Counted from the stretch's first letter, positions 1 to 6,581 are shown. The stretch: 8,793 nucleotides of DNA from CAZAQK01 sp050249355 (GCA_050249355.1 JBFWQQ010000076.1:1-8793), one strand, 5' to 3'. The notes: generated by a model not told the origin, from the letters alone. Program-made: numbers and translations.

Positions 1-710
1 TGCGCACGCACCAGAGGCAGCCACTCTTCGCGCGGCTTACCCATCAACGTATCACCGTGCAGGGCTTTCAGCTCTTCACCCACTGCGACTAGGTATTCAC
101 CCGGATACAGGCCTTCAGGTATCTCAATAATCTTCTCGCCGCAGGCTTCACGGTAACGCAGGTATGCTGAATCAGCGAGCTTGTCCACCTGCGCACCGGC
201 ATCGTTGATGTAATATTCGCGGGTAACATCGTAGCCAGCCTTTTGCAGCAGACTGGCAAGCGCATCGCCATACACGGCGCCACGGCCATGACCCACATGC
301 ATCGGGCCGGTCGGGTTCACCGAAACATACTCCACGTTCACCCGCTTGCCGTTGCCCATGTCTGTTGTGCCGTAGTCACGTCCTTGCGCCAGAATATCCA
401 GAACGGCCATCTGCCACACCACCGGTGACAGGGTGATATTGATAAAACCCGGGCCAGCAATTTCAACCTGCGTGACGTGATCCAGCTTTTCCAGTTCTGC
501 AGCAATCACGGTGGCAATATCGCGTGGTTTTTTTCCCAGTGGCCCAGCCAGAACCATCGCGGCATTAGTGGCCACATCCCCGTGCGATACTTCTCGTGGC
601 AAAGTGGCGTCCACCTTGTCGACAACACAGGGATTTTCCTGTAGTTCCTGCGCGAATTCACTCTCAATTATCGCATGAACATCGTGTTTTATATTATTGT
701 AAATATTCAT
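1..710 (-). CDS. argS: Arginyl-tRNA synthetase, N-terminal part (runs off left edge)
   Basis: Class I aminoacyl-tRNA synthetase that charges tRNA-Arg with arginine in the cytoplasm. Translating the minus strand from the ATG at 710-708 gives 236 codons without a stop before the window edge, so the C-terminal part is missing. Residues 1 to about 100 form the N-terminal Arg-tRNA recognition domain, with the typical GDVATNAAM and GPGFINI segments. Residues 125-150 contain VEYVSVNPTGPMHVGH, where HVGH at 138-141 is the HIGH ATP-binding signature, followed by the GRGAVYGDALA helix. YYINDAGAQ at 167-175 is also characteristic. The gene follows dgt in the same direction after an 87-bp spacer, a pairing common in alphaproteobacteria. 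No strong Shine-Dalgarno is visible (GGTGG lies about 13 nt upstream). The spacer is long enough for a separate promoter, but I see no convincing one. The identification is very secure. Confidence 0.97.
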   Translation of the reverse strand, partial: MNIYNNIKHDVHAIIESEFAQELQENPCVVDKVDATLPREVSHGDVATNAAMVLAGPLGKKPRDIATVIAAELEKLDHVTQVEIAGPGFINITLSPVVWQMAVLDILAQGRDYGTTDMGNGKRVNVEYVSVNPTGPMHVGHGRGAVYGDALASLLQKAGYDVTREYYINDAGAQVDKLADSAYLRYREACGEKIIEIPEGLYPGEYLVAVGEELKALHGDTLMGKPREEWLPLVRA

Positions 711-797
711 TAAAATAAAATACCACCATAACTATGTGTGATTATTTTTCGACGCTGCAGAAACTGTGAATAATGTTGTGTAAAAGGTCGCCGGAAA

Positions 798-2210
798 TCA
801 TTTTGCCAGCCAGGCACGCGCCTGCACATCGAATAAACGCCGATACTCCTCCAGGGCAAAACGATCGGTCATACCGGCAATGAAATCACTCACCACCAGC
901 GCCGTTTTGGTACTTCCCGCACTGCCGGCCTGTTCACGCCAGCCAGCAGGAAGGCATTCCGGCTCGTTCAGGAAAAATCCGAATAGATCTTTGACTACCC
1001 GGCGTGACTTGCTGGCCATACGGTTCACCTTATAATGGCGATACATATTCTGCATAAGGAACTCTTTCAACCGCAGGTTGGTCTCCTGCATCTCATCGGA
1101 AAAATGCACCAGCGGCTTGCCAAGACGACGTATATCGTCAGCGGTTTCCACCCCGAACGATTCGATATTCTGTTTTGTCTGACCGATTACGTCCACCACC
1201 ATGCTGTGGATCAGGCGGCGGATGGATTCATGTACGATACGGTTTTGTTCAACAGCCGGATACATATCGCGCACTTCGCGGAATATGCCCCCTACCCCGG
1301 CCACCGCCGACAGTTGCTCCAGCGTAAACAGCCCGGCCCGCAGCCCGTCATCAATGTCGTGGTTGTTATAGGCGATATCGTCGCACAATGAAGCGATCTG
1401 CGCCTCGGCGCCTGCATAGCCATCGAGGTCGAGATTGTGGCGCTCGTTATACTCGGCGATAGCGCGGGGGATTTTATTGTCCTTACCTTGCTCGAAAGCG
1501 CTCATATCGCCATGCACAGCGCGGGAAACCCGCACAGGCACTTCAGACTGCCCTTGCGACGGAGGTCCTCCGTAGGTTTCTTCCTTGCTCTTGGTTTTTG
1601 ACAGCGTTTTTTTCACATTAAAGTTCTTAAAAAAGCTGAAAATAGAGCTGGGATTAGGCTTTTCCAGCGGCCCGTTATGCTTGGCGGTGCCTTCCAGTGT
1701 TTCCCATGTCAGGTTTAGCCCATCGAATTCGGCATAGCGCTTTTCCAGGCTGGTTATGATACGGATGGTGTGTGCATTGTGATCGAAACCACCAAATGGC
1801 TCCATTACTTCGGAAAGCGCATCTTCCCCGGCATGGCCGAATGGGGTATGGCCAAGGTCATGTGCGAGCGCTACCGCTTCGGCAAGGTCTTCATTCAACC
1901 CCAGCATGCGGCTGGTGGAACGGGCAAGCTGGGAGACTTCCAGGCTATGTGTCAGGCGGGTGCGGTAGTGGTCACCCTCGTGATTGACGAACACCTGCGT
2001 TTTATACTCCAGCCGGCGGAACGCGGTGGAATGGATGATGCGGTCGCGGTCGCGCTGGAATACCGTGCGTGTATCGCTTTCCGGCTCACGGTGCAGACGA
2101 CCTTTACTTTTTGCAGGATCGCAGGCGTAAGATGCCAGCATGTACGGATGGCTATTTGTAACTGTCATAAGGCTGGCAGGTATACCTCGTAGCCACTGAA
2201 AATACAACAC
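798..2210 (-). CDS. dgt: Deoxyguanosinetriphosphate triphosphohydrolase-like protein
   Basis: HD-superfamily dNTPase that hydrolyses dNTPs to deoxynucleosides and tripolyphosphate. The HD metal site is intact: H88 (RLTHSLEV), H117-D118 (ALAHDLGHTPFGHAGED) and D278 in CDDIAYNNHD. The N-terminal stretch GRLHREPES...FQRDRDRIIHSTAFRRL (about 37-67) is the family signature. The farthest possible start is a GTG at 2210-2208. An in-frame TAA lies six codons upstream, and GGGAG (complement of 2221-2225) sits 10 nt before the GTG. ATG codons at residues 15 and 24 are alternatives without a Shine-Dalgarno, and homologues usually begin near residue 24, so the true start is uncertain. The protein has an unusual 60-65 residue segment (183-247) between KHNGPL and PRAIAEYN, where relatives have a short linker. 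It is transcribed divergently from the proline-rich gene and precedes argS. Confidence 0.95.
   Translation of the reverse strand: MLYFQWLRGIPASLMTVTNSHPYMLASYACDPAKSKGRLHREPESDTRTVFQRDRDRIIHSTAFRRLEYKTQVFVNHEGDHYRTRLTHSLEVSQLARSTSRMLGLNEDLAEAVALAHDLGHTPFGHAGEDALSEVMEPFGGFDHNAHTIRIITSLEKRYAEFDGLNLTWETLEGTAKHNGPLEKPNPSSIFSFFKNFNVKKTLSKTKSKEETYGGPPSQGQSEVPVRVSRAVHGDMSAFEQGKDNKIPRAIAEYNERHNLDLDGYAGAEAQIASLCDDIAYNNHDIDDGLRAGLFTLEQLSAVAGVGGIFREVRDMYPAVEQNRIVHESIRRLIHSMVVDVIGQTKQNIESFGVETADDIRRLGKPLVHFSDEMQETNLRLKEFLMQNMYRHYKVNRMASKSRRVVKDLFGFFLNEPECLPAGWREQAGSAGSTKTALVVSDFIAGMTDRFALEEYRRLFDVQARAWLAK
1472..1664 (-). other. In-frame extra segment inside dgt with GC-rich palindromes
   Basis: This stretch encodes dgt residues 183-247 and appears to be an insertion relative to the usual short linker before the AIAEYNERH helix. 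The peptide is low in hydrophobicity and looks disordered: a Lys/Ser-rich part (about 200-209), then a Gly/Pro/Gln part (214-225). The DNA holds a perfect 15-nt palindrome at 1559-1573 (ACGGAGG-T-CCTCCGT) and a hairpin at 1521-1533 (GCGGG-AAA-CCCGC). CCTTGCTC occurs twice, at 1486-1493 and 1583-1590, and CCTTGC also at 1552-1557. In-frame palindromic insertions in otherwise conserved genes are known in Rickettsia (RPE) and Wolbachia. Whether this is such an element is inference, since no second copy occurs in the window. The frame is open throughout and the catalytic residues lie outside the segment. Confidence 0.5.
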
Positions 2211-2270
2211 TTTGTTATATCTCCCTTAACCAGATCCTCCTAACCAGCCCATCCTTGAAAAATGGCATAA

Positions 2271-2326
2271 TCTTCACACAACTGTCATACAACCGTCACA
2301 GGCCTGTAACAGACCTAACATATTAT
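2271..2326 (+). promoter_or_regulatory. Pho-box-like array and -10 hexamer upstream of the proline-rich gene
   Basis: Four 7-bp units start exactly every 11 bp: TCTTCAC (2271, degenerate), CTGTCAT (2282), CCGTCAC (2293) and CTGTAAC (2304), separated by 4-bp spacers. The second and third resemble the classical Pho box, two CTGTCAT-type repeats 11 bp apart. The array ends at 2310 and a -10-like TATTAT begins 10 bp later at 2321, the geometry of PhoB-activated promoters in which the box replaces the -35. Predicted transcription starts near 2333, giving a leader of about 20 nt with GGAG at 2345-2348. Binding by PhoB itself is inference; other OmpR-family regulators such as ChvI use similar 11-bp-phased repeats. 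The same array lies between the divergent dgt and this gene. Confidence 0.65.
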
Positions 2327-2331
2327 TAGGT
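2313..2331. promoter_or_regulatory. Inverted repeat overlapping the -10 (possible operator)
   Basis: ACCTAA (2313-2318) and TTAGGT (2326-2331) are perfect inverted repeats separated by seven bases. They flank and overlap the proposed -10 hexamer TATTAT. The position suits a repressor operator; the DNA could alternatively form a small hairpin. Six-base arms in AT-rich DNA can arise by chance, so confidence is low. Confidence 0.3.
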
Positions 2332-2353
2332 TGTTGCTAAATATGGAGAGTTT

Positions 2354-2731
2354 ATGAATAAATTATATATCATCTTATCTATTGCCGTACTGGCCGTGGT
2401 AGGGGTATTGGCTTTTAGCGCGACTAGCTATGCAAAAGGAACCTTCGCATCTGCTCAAGGTCACGAATTTCCACCACTTTTGAAGCCTAATCCCAATAAG
2501 CCCGGCGAAGCATCCGATCCTACCGCACCTCCGGGACCACCCTATAAATATGATCCGCCGGATAACCCCGTAATACCGGGCAAACCGTATAAGGTCACAC
2601 ATGGCCGAAATGGCCCGGTGACATATTACGGCTGGCCGGATGGCACATTGCGCCGTACACCGCCACCGCCACCGCCCGTACCGCAGACTCGCGTGGATCA
2701 GTTAGATATCAGCGCAGCCGCACTTAATTAA
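2354..2731 (+). CDS. Small secreted proline-rich protein of unknown function
   Basis: A 125-residue protein that I do not recognise. Residues 4-22 are a hydrophobic signal sequence after MNK, with a plausible signal peptidase I site after SYA (residue 27). There is no lipobox cysteine and no cysteine anywhere. The mature part is very rich in proline and glycine: PPLLKPNPNKPG (40-51), APPGPPYKYDPPDNP (58-72), then a compact VTHGRNGPVTYYGWPDGTLRR segment (81-101), which may be the only ordered part. A run of six prolines follows at 103-108, then an acidic/hydrophobic tail. The ATG has a good Shine-Dalgarno (GGAGAG, 2345-2350). The gene stands alone between a Pho-box-like promoter and a strong terminator, so it is probably monocistronic. 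A periplasmic or envelope-associated location is inferred from the signal peptide. It could instead stay anchored by the N-terminal helix. Confidence 0.8.
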   Translation: MNKLYIILSIAVLAVVGVLAFSATSYAKGTFASAQGHEFPPLLKPNPNKPGEASDPTAPPGPPYKYDPPDNPVIPGKPYKVTHGRNGPVTYYGWPDGTLRRTPPPPPPVPQTRVDQLDISAAALN

Positions 2732-2751
2732 AAAAAATAAATCAAACCTTT

Positions 2752-2776
2752 AAAGCCCGCTCCGGCGGGCTTTTTT
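2752..2776 (+). terminator. Rho-independent terminator after the proline-rich gene
   Basis: AAAGCCCGC (2752-2760) pairs perfectly with GCGGGCTTT (2765-2773) around a four-base TCCG loop, and six T's cover 2771-2776. It lies 20 bp after the TAA at 2729-2731. It is the only canonical intrinsic terminator found in the window. It ends 14 bp before the first possible ATG of erpA and so separates the two transcripts. Confidence 0.9.
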
Positions 2777-2782
2777 GTATCC

Positions 2783-2811
2783 TTGATAATATGACCGCCA
2801 TGCACCATAAT
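2783..2811 (+). promoter_or_regulatory. Sigma-70-type promoter for erpA, possibly leaderless
   Basis: TTGATA (2783-2788, 5 of 6 matches to the -35 consensus) and CATAAT (2806-2811, 5 of 6 to the -10) are separated by exactly 17 bp. Transcription would start near 2818, which is the A of an in-frame erpA ATG. The upstream terminator leaves no room for a promoter before the earlier ATGs at 2791 and 2800, which would lie inside this promoter. No Shine-Dalgarno precedes any of the three ATGs, in line with a leaderless transcript. Confidence 0.6.
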
Positions 2812-2817
2812 ACCACT

Positions 2818-3156
2818 ATGGAAACAGCATTCAGCTTCACAGAAAGCGCGGCTGCGCGTATCAACAGGATCAAGGCCCAAGAAGGCAAGACCCTGCGCTT
2901 TCGTATTCTGGTCAAGGGCGGTGGCTGCTCAGGTTTTCAATATGAATTTGCTTTGGACAGTGCAGAACCCGCTATCGATGATACAGTGATCGAGCGCAAC
3001 GGAGCCGAAGTAGTAATAGATGGAACCTCATTGGCCATCCTCAAAGGTTCACAGCTAGACTTTGTGGAAGACCTCAGTCATGCCGGGTTTGAAATAAAGA
3101 ATCCCAACGCCACCGCAAGCTGCGGCTGCGGCAACAGCTTCTCGGTGAGTTTATAA
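2818..3156 (+). CDS. erpA: A-type iron-sulfur cluster carrier/insertion protein ErpA (IscA/HesB family)
   Basis: A 112-residue cytoplasmic protein that carries Fe-S clusters from the assembly scaffold to target apoproteins. All three ligand cysteines are present: C37 in GGGCSGFQYEF and C102/C104 in the C-terminal SCGCGNSFSV motif. The central DGTSLAILKGSQLDFVEDL and GFEIKNPNA segments are typical of the family. I chose the ATG at 2818 because a good promoter predicts transcription starting at that base and because the length matches the family (about 107-115). Starts at 2791 or 2800 would add nine or six residues and fall within the promoter. Proximity to dgt and xth is seen in many alphaproteobacteria. 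The name erpA rather than iscA or sufA rests on this context, since the A-type carriers are hard to separate by sequence alone. Confidence 0.93.
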   Translation: METAFSFTESAAARINRIKAQEGKTLRFRILVKGGGCSGFQYEFALDSAEPAIDDTVIERNGAEVVIDGTSLAILKGSQLDFVEDLSHAGFEIKNPNATASCGCGNSFSVSL

Positions 3157-3248
3157 GTGCAAACTACGAGCGCAGCAGCGCGAGTCAGCCATGAGCCAGC
3201 GCAGCGTCGCGCCATCGCGAGGTCAGTAGGCCGAGCGGGGAGCATATA
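3157..3248 (+). other. GC-rich spacer with short repeats and hairpins between erpA and xth
   Basis: This 92-bp spacer is clearly GC-richer than the other, AT-rich intergenic regions of the window. It contains AGCGCAGC twice (from 3169 and from 3198) and two compact inverted repeats: GCGC-AGCA-GCGC (3170-3181) and TCGCG-CCAT-CGCGA (3207-3220). No U-tract follows, so these are not terminators. Read in the erpA frame after its stop, the spacer is open for 30 codons from GTG at 3157 to TAA at 3247-3249, and that TAA overlaps the xth ATG (TAATG). I regard it as an intergenic repeat or mRNA-structure element; the tiny reading frame is speculative. GGGGAG at 3237-3242 is the xth ribosome binding site, 6 nt from its ATG. 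Confidence 0.45.
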
Positions 3249-4043
3249 ATGATCTCTATCGCAACATGGAACGTAAACTCCGTAAAATCGCGGCTTACGC
3301 ATCTTACTGGCTGGCTGAAGGAAGACGGACCGGATATCGTATTACTGCAGGAGCTCAAATGCATAGACGATGCGTTTCCCGCCATGGAAATTGAAGAGCT
3401 GGGCTACAACATCGCCGCCCATGGCCAGAAAACCTATAATGGCGTGGCCATCCTTTCCAAATTCCCGCTGGACGATATCATGCGTGGCCTGCCGGATAAT
3501 GATAACGACGATCAGGCGCGCTATATCGAAGCCGTAGCATCCGTTCCCGGCGGCGCAATACGCGTGGCATCGGTGTATGTTCCCAACGGCCAGACCACTG
3601 ATTCGGACAAGTACCACTATAAATTATCATTCCTCGATAAGCTGCATGCGCATTGCAAGACCTTACTGGGCTACGAAGAACAACTTGTAATCGGCGGTGA
3701 TTACAATATCGCGCCCGAAGATGTGGATGTGCACAACCCCAAACATTGGGAGGGCAGCGTACTCACGCATGATACGGTGCGCGCCGCGTTCCGCCGCATG
3801 TTGAATCTTGGCCTGTATAATGCCATTCGCCCGGTGGATGGCGCAAACCCACAAGGCGGCCAGTTCTCTTGGTGGGATTACCGCGGAGGCGCCTACCAGA
3901 ATGATGATGGCCTGCTCATCGACCATCTCCTGCTTTCACCGCAGGCGATGGATGCTTTAGAAGCTTGTGGTATCAATCGCGGTTTACGCGAATTAGAAAA
4001 ACCCTCTGACCACACGCCGGTGGTAGCAACACTCAGCATGTAA
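3249..4043 (+). CDS. xth: Exodeoxyribonuclease III (AP endonuclease)
   Basis: Mg-dependent 3'-5' exonuclease and apurinic/apyrimidinic endonuclease of the EEP superfamily, acting in base-excision repair. At 264 residues it matches the length of E. coli ExoIII. Catalytic motifs are all present: N8 in TWNVNS, E35 in LLQELK, Y110 in VYVPNG, D151 and N153 in GGDYNIAPEDVDVHNP, D225 in LLIDHLL, and D254-H255 in KPSDHTPVVA. The substrate-binding FSWWDYRGGAYQNDDG segment is at 206-221. The ATG has a strong Shine-Dalgarno (GGGGAG, 6 nt spacing). The gene lies 92 bp downstream of erpA with no terminator or obvious promoter between them, so the two are probably cotranscribed. After the stop, only a weak AT-rich hairpin (4043-4058) without a U-tract is seen. 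Confidence 0.96.
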   Translation: MISIATWNVNSVKSRLTHLTGWLKEDGPDIVLLQELKCIDDAFPAMEIEELGYNIAAHGQKTYNGVAILSKFPLDDIMRGLPDNDNDDQARYIEAVASVPGGAIRVASVYVPNGQTTDSDKYHYKLSFLDKLHAHCKTLLGYEEQLVIGGDYNIAPEDVDVHNPKHWEGSVLTHDTVRAAFRRMLNLGLYNAIRPVDGANPQGGQFSWWDYRGGAYQNDDGLLIDHLLLSPQAMDALEACGINRGLRELEKPSDHTPVVATLSM

Positions 4044-4097
4044 TCTATTGATATAGATAGGCATATTAAGCGCACCCAGAGCGCTAACCAGTAAAAA

Positions 4098-4152
4098 TTG
4101 TCATCTAATTGTAATGCATTCGTCACGCGCCTGTAACAGCAACATGATAACT
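4098..4152 (+). promoter_or_regulatory. Pho-box-like array and -10 hexamer upstream of the small secreted protein
   Basis: Four 7-bp units start exactly every 11 bp: TTGTCAT (4098), TTGTAAT (4109), TCGTCAC (4120) and CTGTAAC (4131), with 4-bp spacers. A -10-like GATAAC starts at 4147, 9 bp after the array. The last two units closely match those in front of the gene at 2354 (shared GTCAC...GCCTGTAACAG), although the two genes are unrelated. This suggests the same activator. The transcript would begin near 4159 and have an AT-rich leader of about 40 nt. Confidence 0.65.
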
Positions 4153-4197
4153 TGTGTTAAGGAAAATTATTATTAATTTGTTGAATAGATTAATTTT

Positions 4198-4578
4198 ATG
4201 ACAAAAAGTTGCATCACATTACTATTAGCTGTTTCAACCTTTGGCGCTGCGACCATGTCAAGCGCACAAGCCTTTATTGGCATAGGTGACCTATCACTGC
4301 TTAATAACAGCGGAGTAGTGCAAGGTTTAGTAATAAGGGGCGATTATGACGTAGGTAAAGGAGCGCATCCTTTGCTCATGGACGGTTACACCGTAAAATT
4401 TGCAGAAGATGGCGGCACCATCTATTGCAAGGTATATAAAGATAACAAGCTAGTTGGCACTGCCCATGAGCTGCCAGCCAATTTTTCCAGTTCGACCTTG
4501 TCCAACAAAAAGATCGCTATCAAAAAATGTCTAAAAGATGCGGGCGTGCCAGATAGTTCATTTTTATCCTGGCAGTAA
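4198..4578 (+). CDS. Small secreted protein with two cysteines, unknown function
   Basis: A 126-residue protein that I do not recognise. Residues 5-25 form a signal peptide ending in SSAQA, with likely cleavage before FIGIG. The mature part of about 100 residues has two cysteines, C77 (GTIYCKVYK) and C111 (KKCLKD), which could form a periplasmic disulfide. The sequence suggests a mostly beta domain (LVIRGDYDV, YTVKFAEDGGTIYCKVYKDNKLVG) followed by a short helix, possibly a compact periplasmic domain. An in-frame TAG four codons upstream makes this ATG the longest start, and the signal peptide supports it. No Shine-Dalgarno is close; AAGGA lies about 35 nt upstream. The gene is flanked by xth upstream and the convergent pleD downstream. 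It follows a Pho-box-like array, so regulated expression is inferred. Confidence 0.75.
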   Translation: MTKSCITLLLAVSTFGAATMSSAQAFIGIGDLSLLNNSGVVQGLVIRGDYDVGKGAHPLLMDGYTVKFAEDGGTIYCKVYKDNKLVGTAHELPANFSSSTLSNKKIAIKKCLKDAGVPDSSFLSWQ

Positions 4579-4676
4579 CATATACATTATTTGATATAAT
4601 TTAGCGTACTAAGCTAGATTAATATTTACTCGCTTCATACAATTTGAAGCCGCAAATCGCGGAAGCATTCCAAATG

Positions 4677-6056
4677 CTACCAACCGCTGGGAACTAACTT
4701 GGTAGAGGTCTTTACGGTGTTACGGCCACTATGTTTGGCCGAATACAGCGCCTCGTCTGCCCGCTTGAGCAAGGCTTCCGGCGCATCCCCTTCCGGGTGC
4801 AAATTGGCAATACCGATGGAAACCGTACGCGTCAGCTCGGTACCGTCATCGAGTCTGAACGGGGTATTTTCCACAAGCTCGCGTAGGCGGCTGGCGGCAT
4901 TCAACGCATTCTGCGGGTCGGTTTCCGGCATCAGCACAACAAATTCTTCGCCGCCGAAACGTGCGATCAGGTCGGTGGAACGCGCAGCCTGTATGATACG
5001 GTCCGCCAGCTGCTTAAGCACCAGGTCACCGGCGTCATGGCCATACGTGTCGTTCACCGACTTGAAGTGATCCATATCCATGATGGCAAGCGCAAGGTTC
5101 TTGTGGTGCTGCAGCGACTGCTGCACCATGTTCTCCAGGTGGATGTTCAGGTAATGGCGGTTGTATAGCCCGGTCAGGCCGTCTGTTACTGCCATGGACA
5201 TGCTTTGCTGGTACTGCGATTTCAACGCATCCTGATATTTTTTACGGCGGATCTGTGTTTTCAGGCGCACGGCCATTTCGTTTCTATCCACTGGCACGGT
5301 CAGGTAATCGTTCATCCCCATTTCGAGCGCTTTGAGCATGATGCGCTGGTCATCCTCATCCACCAGCACCAGCAGCGGGATGTTACGGGTTTCCTCGTGG
5401 CCCTTGATCTGCGATGCAAGCCGCAAACCATCGGCATCCATCAGCAGCGTGCTGATCACGATAGCATCAAACTTACCATCGACCGCTTTTTGTAGTGCGT
5501 TCTCAGATTCTTTTTCCCACTGCACATCATAAATTTCTTTCAGGCGCGTTACTACCTGTTTGCCCTGCACTTCATCATCATCAAGCAGCAACACCTTTGA
5601 GCCATCCACATTGGTGTTGGCTTCTATCGGCTTGATACCCATCTGCAGGCCGGTCTTGTCACGCAGGCGCAATTCGTCGAGCAGCACCTTGATACGCACC
5701 AGCGATTTCACGCGCGCGAACAGCGCCATGTCGTTGATCGGTTTGGTCAGGAAATCGTCTGCCCCGCTCTCCAGGCCTTTCAGGCGATCCGATTGCTCAG
5801 ACAGCGCGGTCACCATTACCACCGGAATGTGTGCTAATTCAGGGTCCTCTTTCAGTTTGCGGCAGGTTTCAAAACCGTCCATCCCCGGCATCATCACGTC
5901 GAGCAGGATGATATCCGGCATATTCTGTTTAGCTCGTTCCAGCGCCTCATAACCATCCTTGGCGGAAAGCACATCGTAGTATTCACTGGCCAGTTTCGCT
6001 TCGAGTAGCTTGATGTTCGCCACCACGTCGTCCACCACCAGTATCTGCGCGGTCAT
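4677..6056 (-). CDS. pleD: Diguanylate cyclase response regulator PleD (REC-REC-GGDEF)
   Basis: Makes c-di-GMP from two GTP when its receiver is phosphorylated; in Caulobacter it drives the swarmer-to-stalked transition. The layout matches PleD almost residue for residue: REC1 (1-125) with D9/D10, phosphoacceptor D53, T83 and K105; REC2 (about 152-270), where S202 replaces the phosphoacceptor Asp, as expected for a dimerisation adaptor; and a GGDEF domain (about 285-455). The active site is GGEEF at 368-372, with metal ligand D327 and substrate residues N335 and D344. The inhibitory I-site RxxD is intact (R359-D362), five residues before GGEEF, so product feedback inhibition is expected. The start is certain: AGGAGGT lies 8 nt upstream and the ATG begins one base after the divK stop. 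The gene ends converging on the small secreted protein gene. Confidence 0.97.
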   Translation of the reverse strand: MTAQILVVDDVVANIKLLEAKLASEYYDVLSAKDGYEALERAKQNMPDIILLDVMMPGMDGFETCRKLKEDPELAHIPVVMVTALSEQSDRLKGLESGADDFLTKPINDMALFARVKSLVRIKVLLDELRLRDKTGLQMGIKPIEANTNVDGSKVLLLDDDEVQGKQVVTRLKEIYDVQWEKESENALQKAVDGKFDAIVISTLLMDADGLRLASQIKGHEETRNIPLLVLVDEDDQRIMLKALEMGMNDYLTVPVDRNEMAVRLKTQIRRKKYQDALKSQYQQSMSMAVTDGLTGLYNRHYLNIHLENMVQQSLQHHKNLALAIMDMDHFKSVNDTYGHDAGDLVLKQLADRIIQAARSTDLIARFGGEEFVVLMPETDPQNALNAASRLRELVENTPFRLDDGTELTRTVSIGIANLHPEGDAPEALLKRADEALYSAKHSGRNTVKTSTKLVPSGW

Positions 6057-6057
6057 G

Positions 6058-6438
6058 CTATACTACCTCCTCTTCGCCAAGGAAGCGCCGCACAGTATTC
6101 AGGAAGGAGATAATCGAAATAGGTTTGGAGATATACGCTTCGCAGCCTGCCTCCATGATCTTTTCCTCGTCATCCTTCATAGCAAAGGCTGTAACCGCCA
6201 CTATCGGGATCGAAGCGACCGCCGCATCCGATTTTAGGCGGAGCGTGACGTCCAGCCCGGAAATTTCCGGCAGCTGGATATCCATCAGGATCAGATCGGG
6301 TTTTTCGCTGCGGGCAAGGCTGATCGCCTCCATGCCCTCTTTGGTTTCGATGGTTTCATAGCCGTGCGCCGTCAGCAGGTCGCGGAACAGCTTCAGGTTC
6401 AGGTCATTATCTTCAACGATGAGGATTCTTTTTTTCAT
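6058..6438 (-). CDS. divK: Single-domain response regulator DivK
   Basis: A stand-alone receiver domain of 126 residues acting as a phospho-switch in the alphaproteobacterial cell-cycle network, where it is controlled by DivJ/PleC-type kinases and lowers CtrA activity. Phosphorylation-site residues are complete: E9/D10, phosphoacceptor D53 (LILMDIQLPEISGLDV), T83 (VAVTAFAMK) and K105 (AYISKPISI). The AFAMKDDEEKIMEAGCEAYISKPIS stretch is highly characteristic of DivK. It is the first gene of a divK-pleD operon. Its last codons (Glu-Glu-Val-Val) contain the pleD ribosome binding site. No clear Shine-Dalgarno precedes its own ATG. Its promoter must lie in the 143-bp AT-rich region 6439-6581 shared with the divergent methyltransferase, where I see no convincing sigma-70 pair or full CtrA box. 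Confidence 0.96.
   Translation of the reverse strand: MKKRILIVEDNDLNLKLFRDLLTAHGYETIETKEGMEAISLARSEKPDLILMDIQLPEISGLDVTLRLKSDAAVASIPIVAVTAFAMKDDEEKIMEAGCEAYISKPISIISFLNTVRRFLGEEEVV
6065..6071 (-). promoter_or_regulatory. pleD ribosome binding site embedded in the end of divK
   Basis: The complement reads AGGAGGT, a near-perfect anti-16S match, with 8 nt to the pleD ATG. It lies inside the last codons of divK, and the divK TAG and pleD ATG are separated by one base. This implies translational coupling of the two response regulators. Confidence 0.85.
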
Positions 6439-6581
6439 AAGACCGGATTGAACTAATAAATCACAAATGCACGCTTTTGTAGTATGTAAACATCAATAAA
6501 ACATGAACAGTCCCCATCATAGCGGCACAATCCTTAAAATACTATTTACCTTCAGGAAAATGAATATGTTAATACATTGTT

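Noticed and set aside
1770..2192. 140-codon open frame on the plus strand inside dgt
   Set aside because: It is antisense to the conserved HD domain of dgt, shows no recognisable protein features and has no ribosome binding site.
4043..4058. Hairpin ATCTAT-TGAT-ATAGAT just after xth as a terminator
   Set aside because: The stem is short, purely AT-rich and not followed by a U-tract.
4665..4677. GCATT-CCA-AATGC at the end of pleD as a terminator
   Set aside because: It has a five-base stem overlapping the stop codon and no following T-run on the minus strand; too weak to call.
5560..5952. 130-codon open frame on the plus strand inside pleD, and a similar one at 4699-5070
   Set aside because: Both are Ser/Arg-rich translations antisense to well-conserved receiver and GGDEF domains; they are shadows of pleD codon usage.
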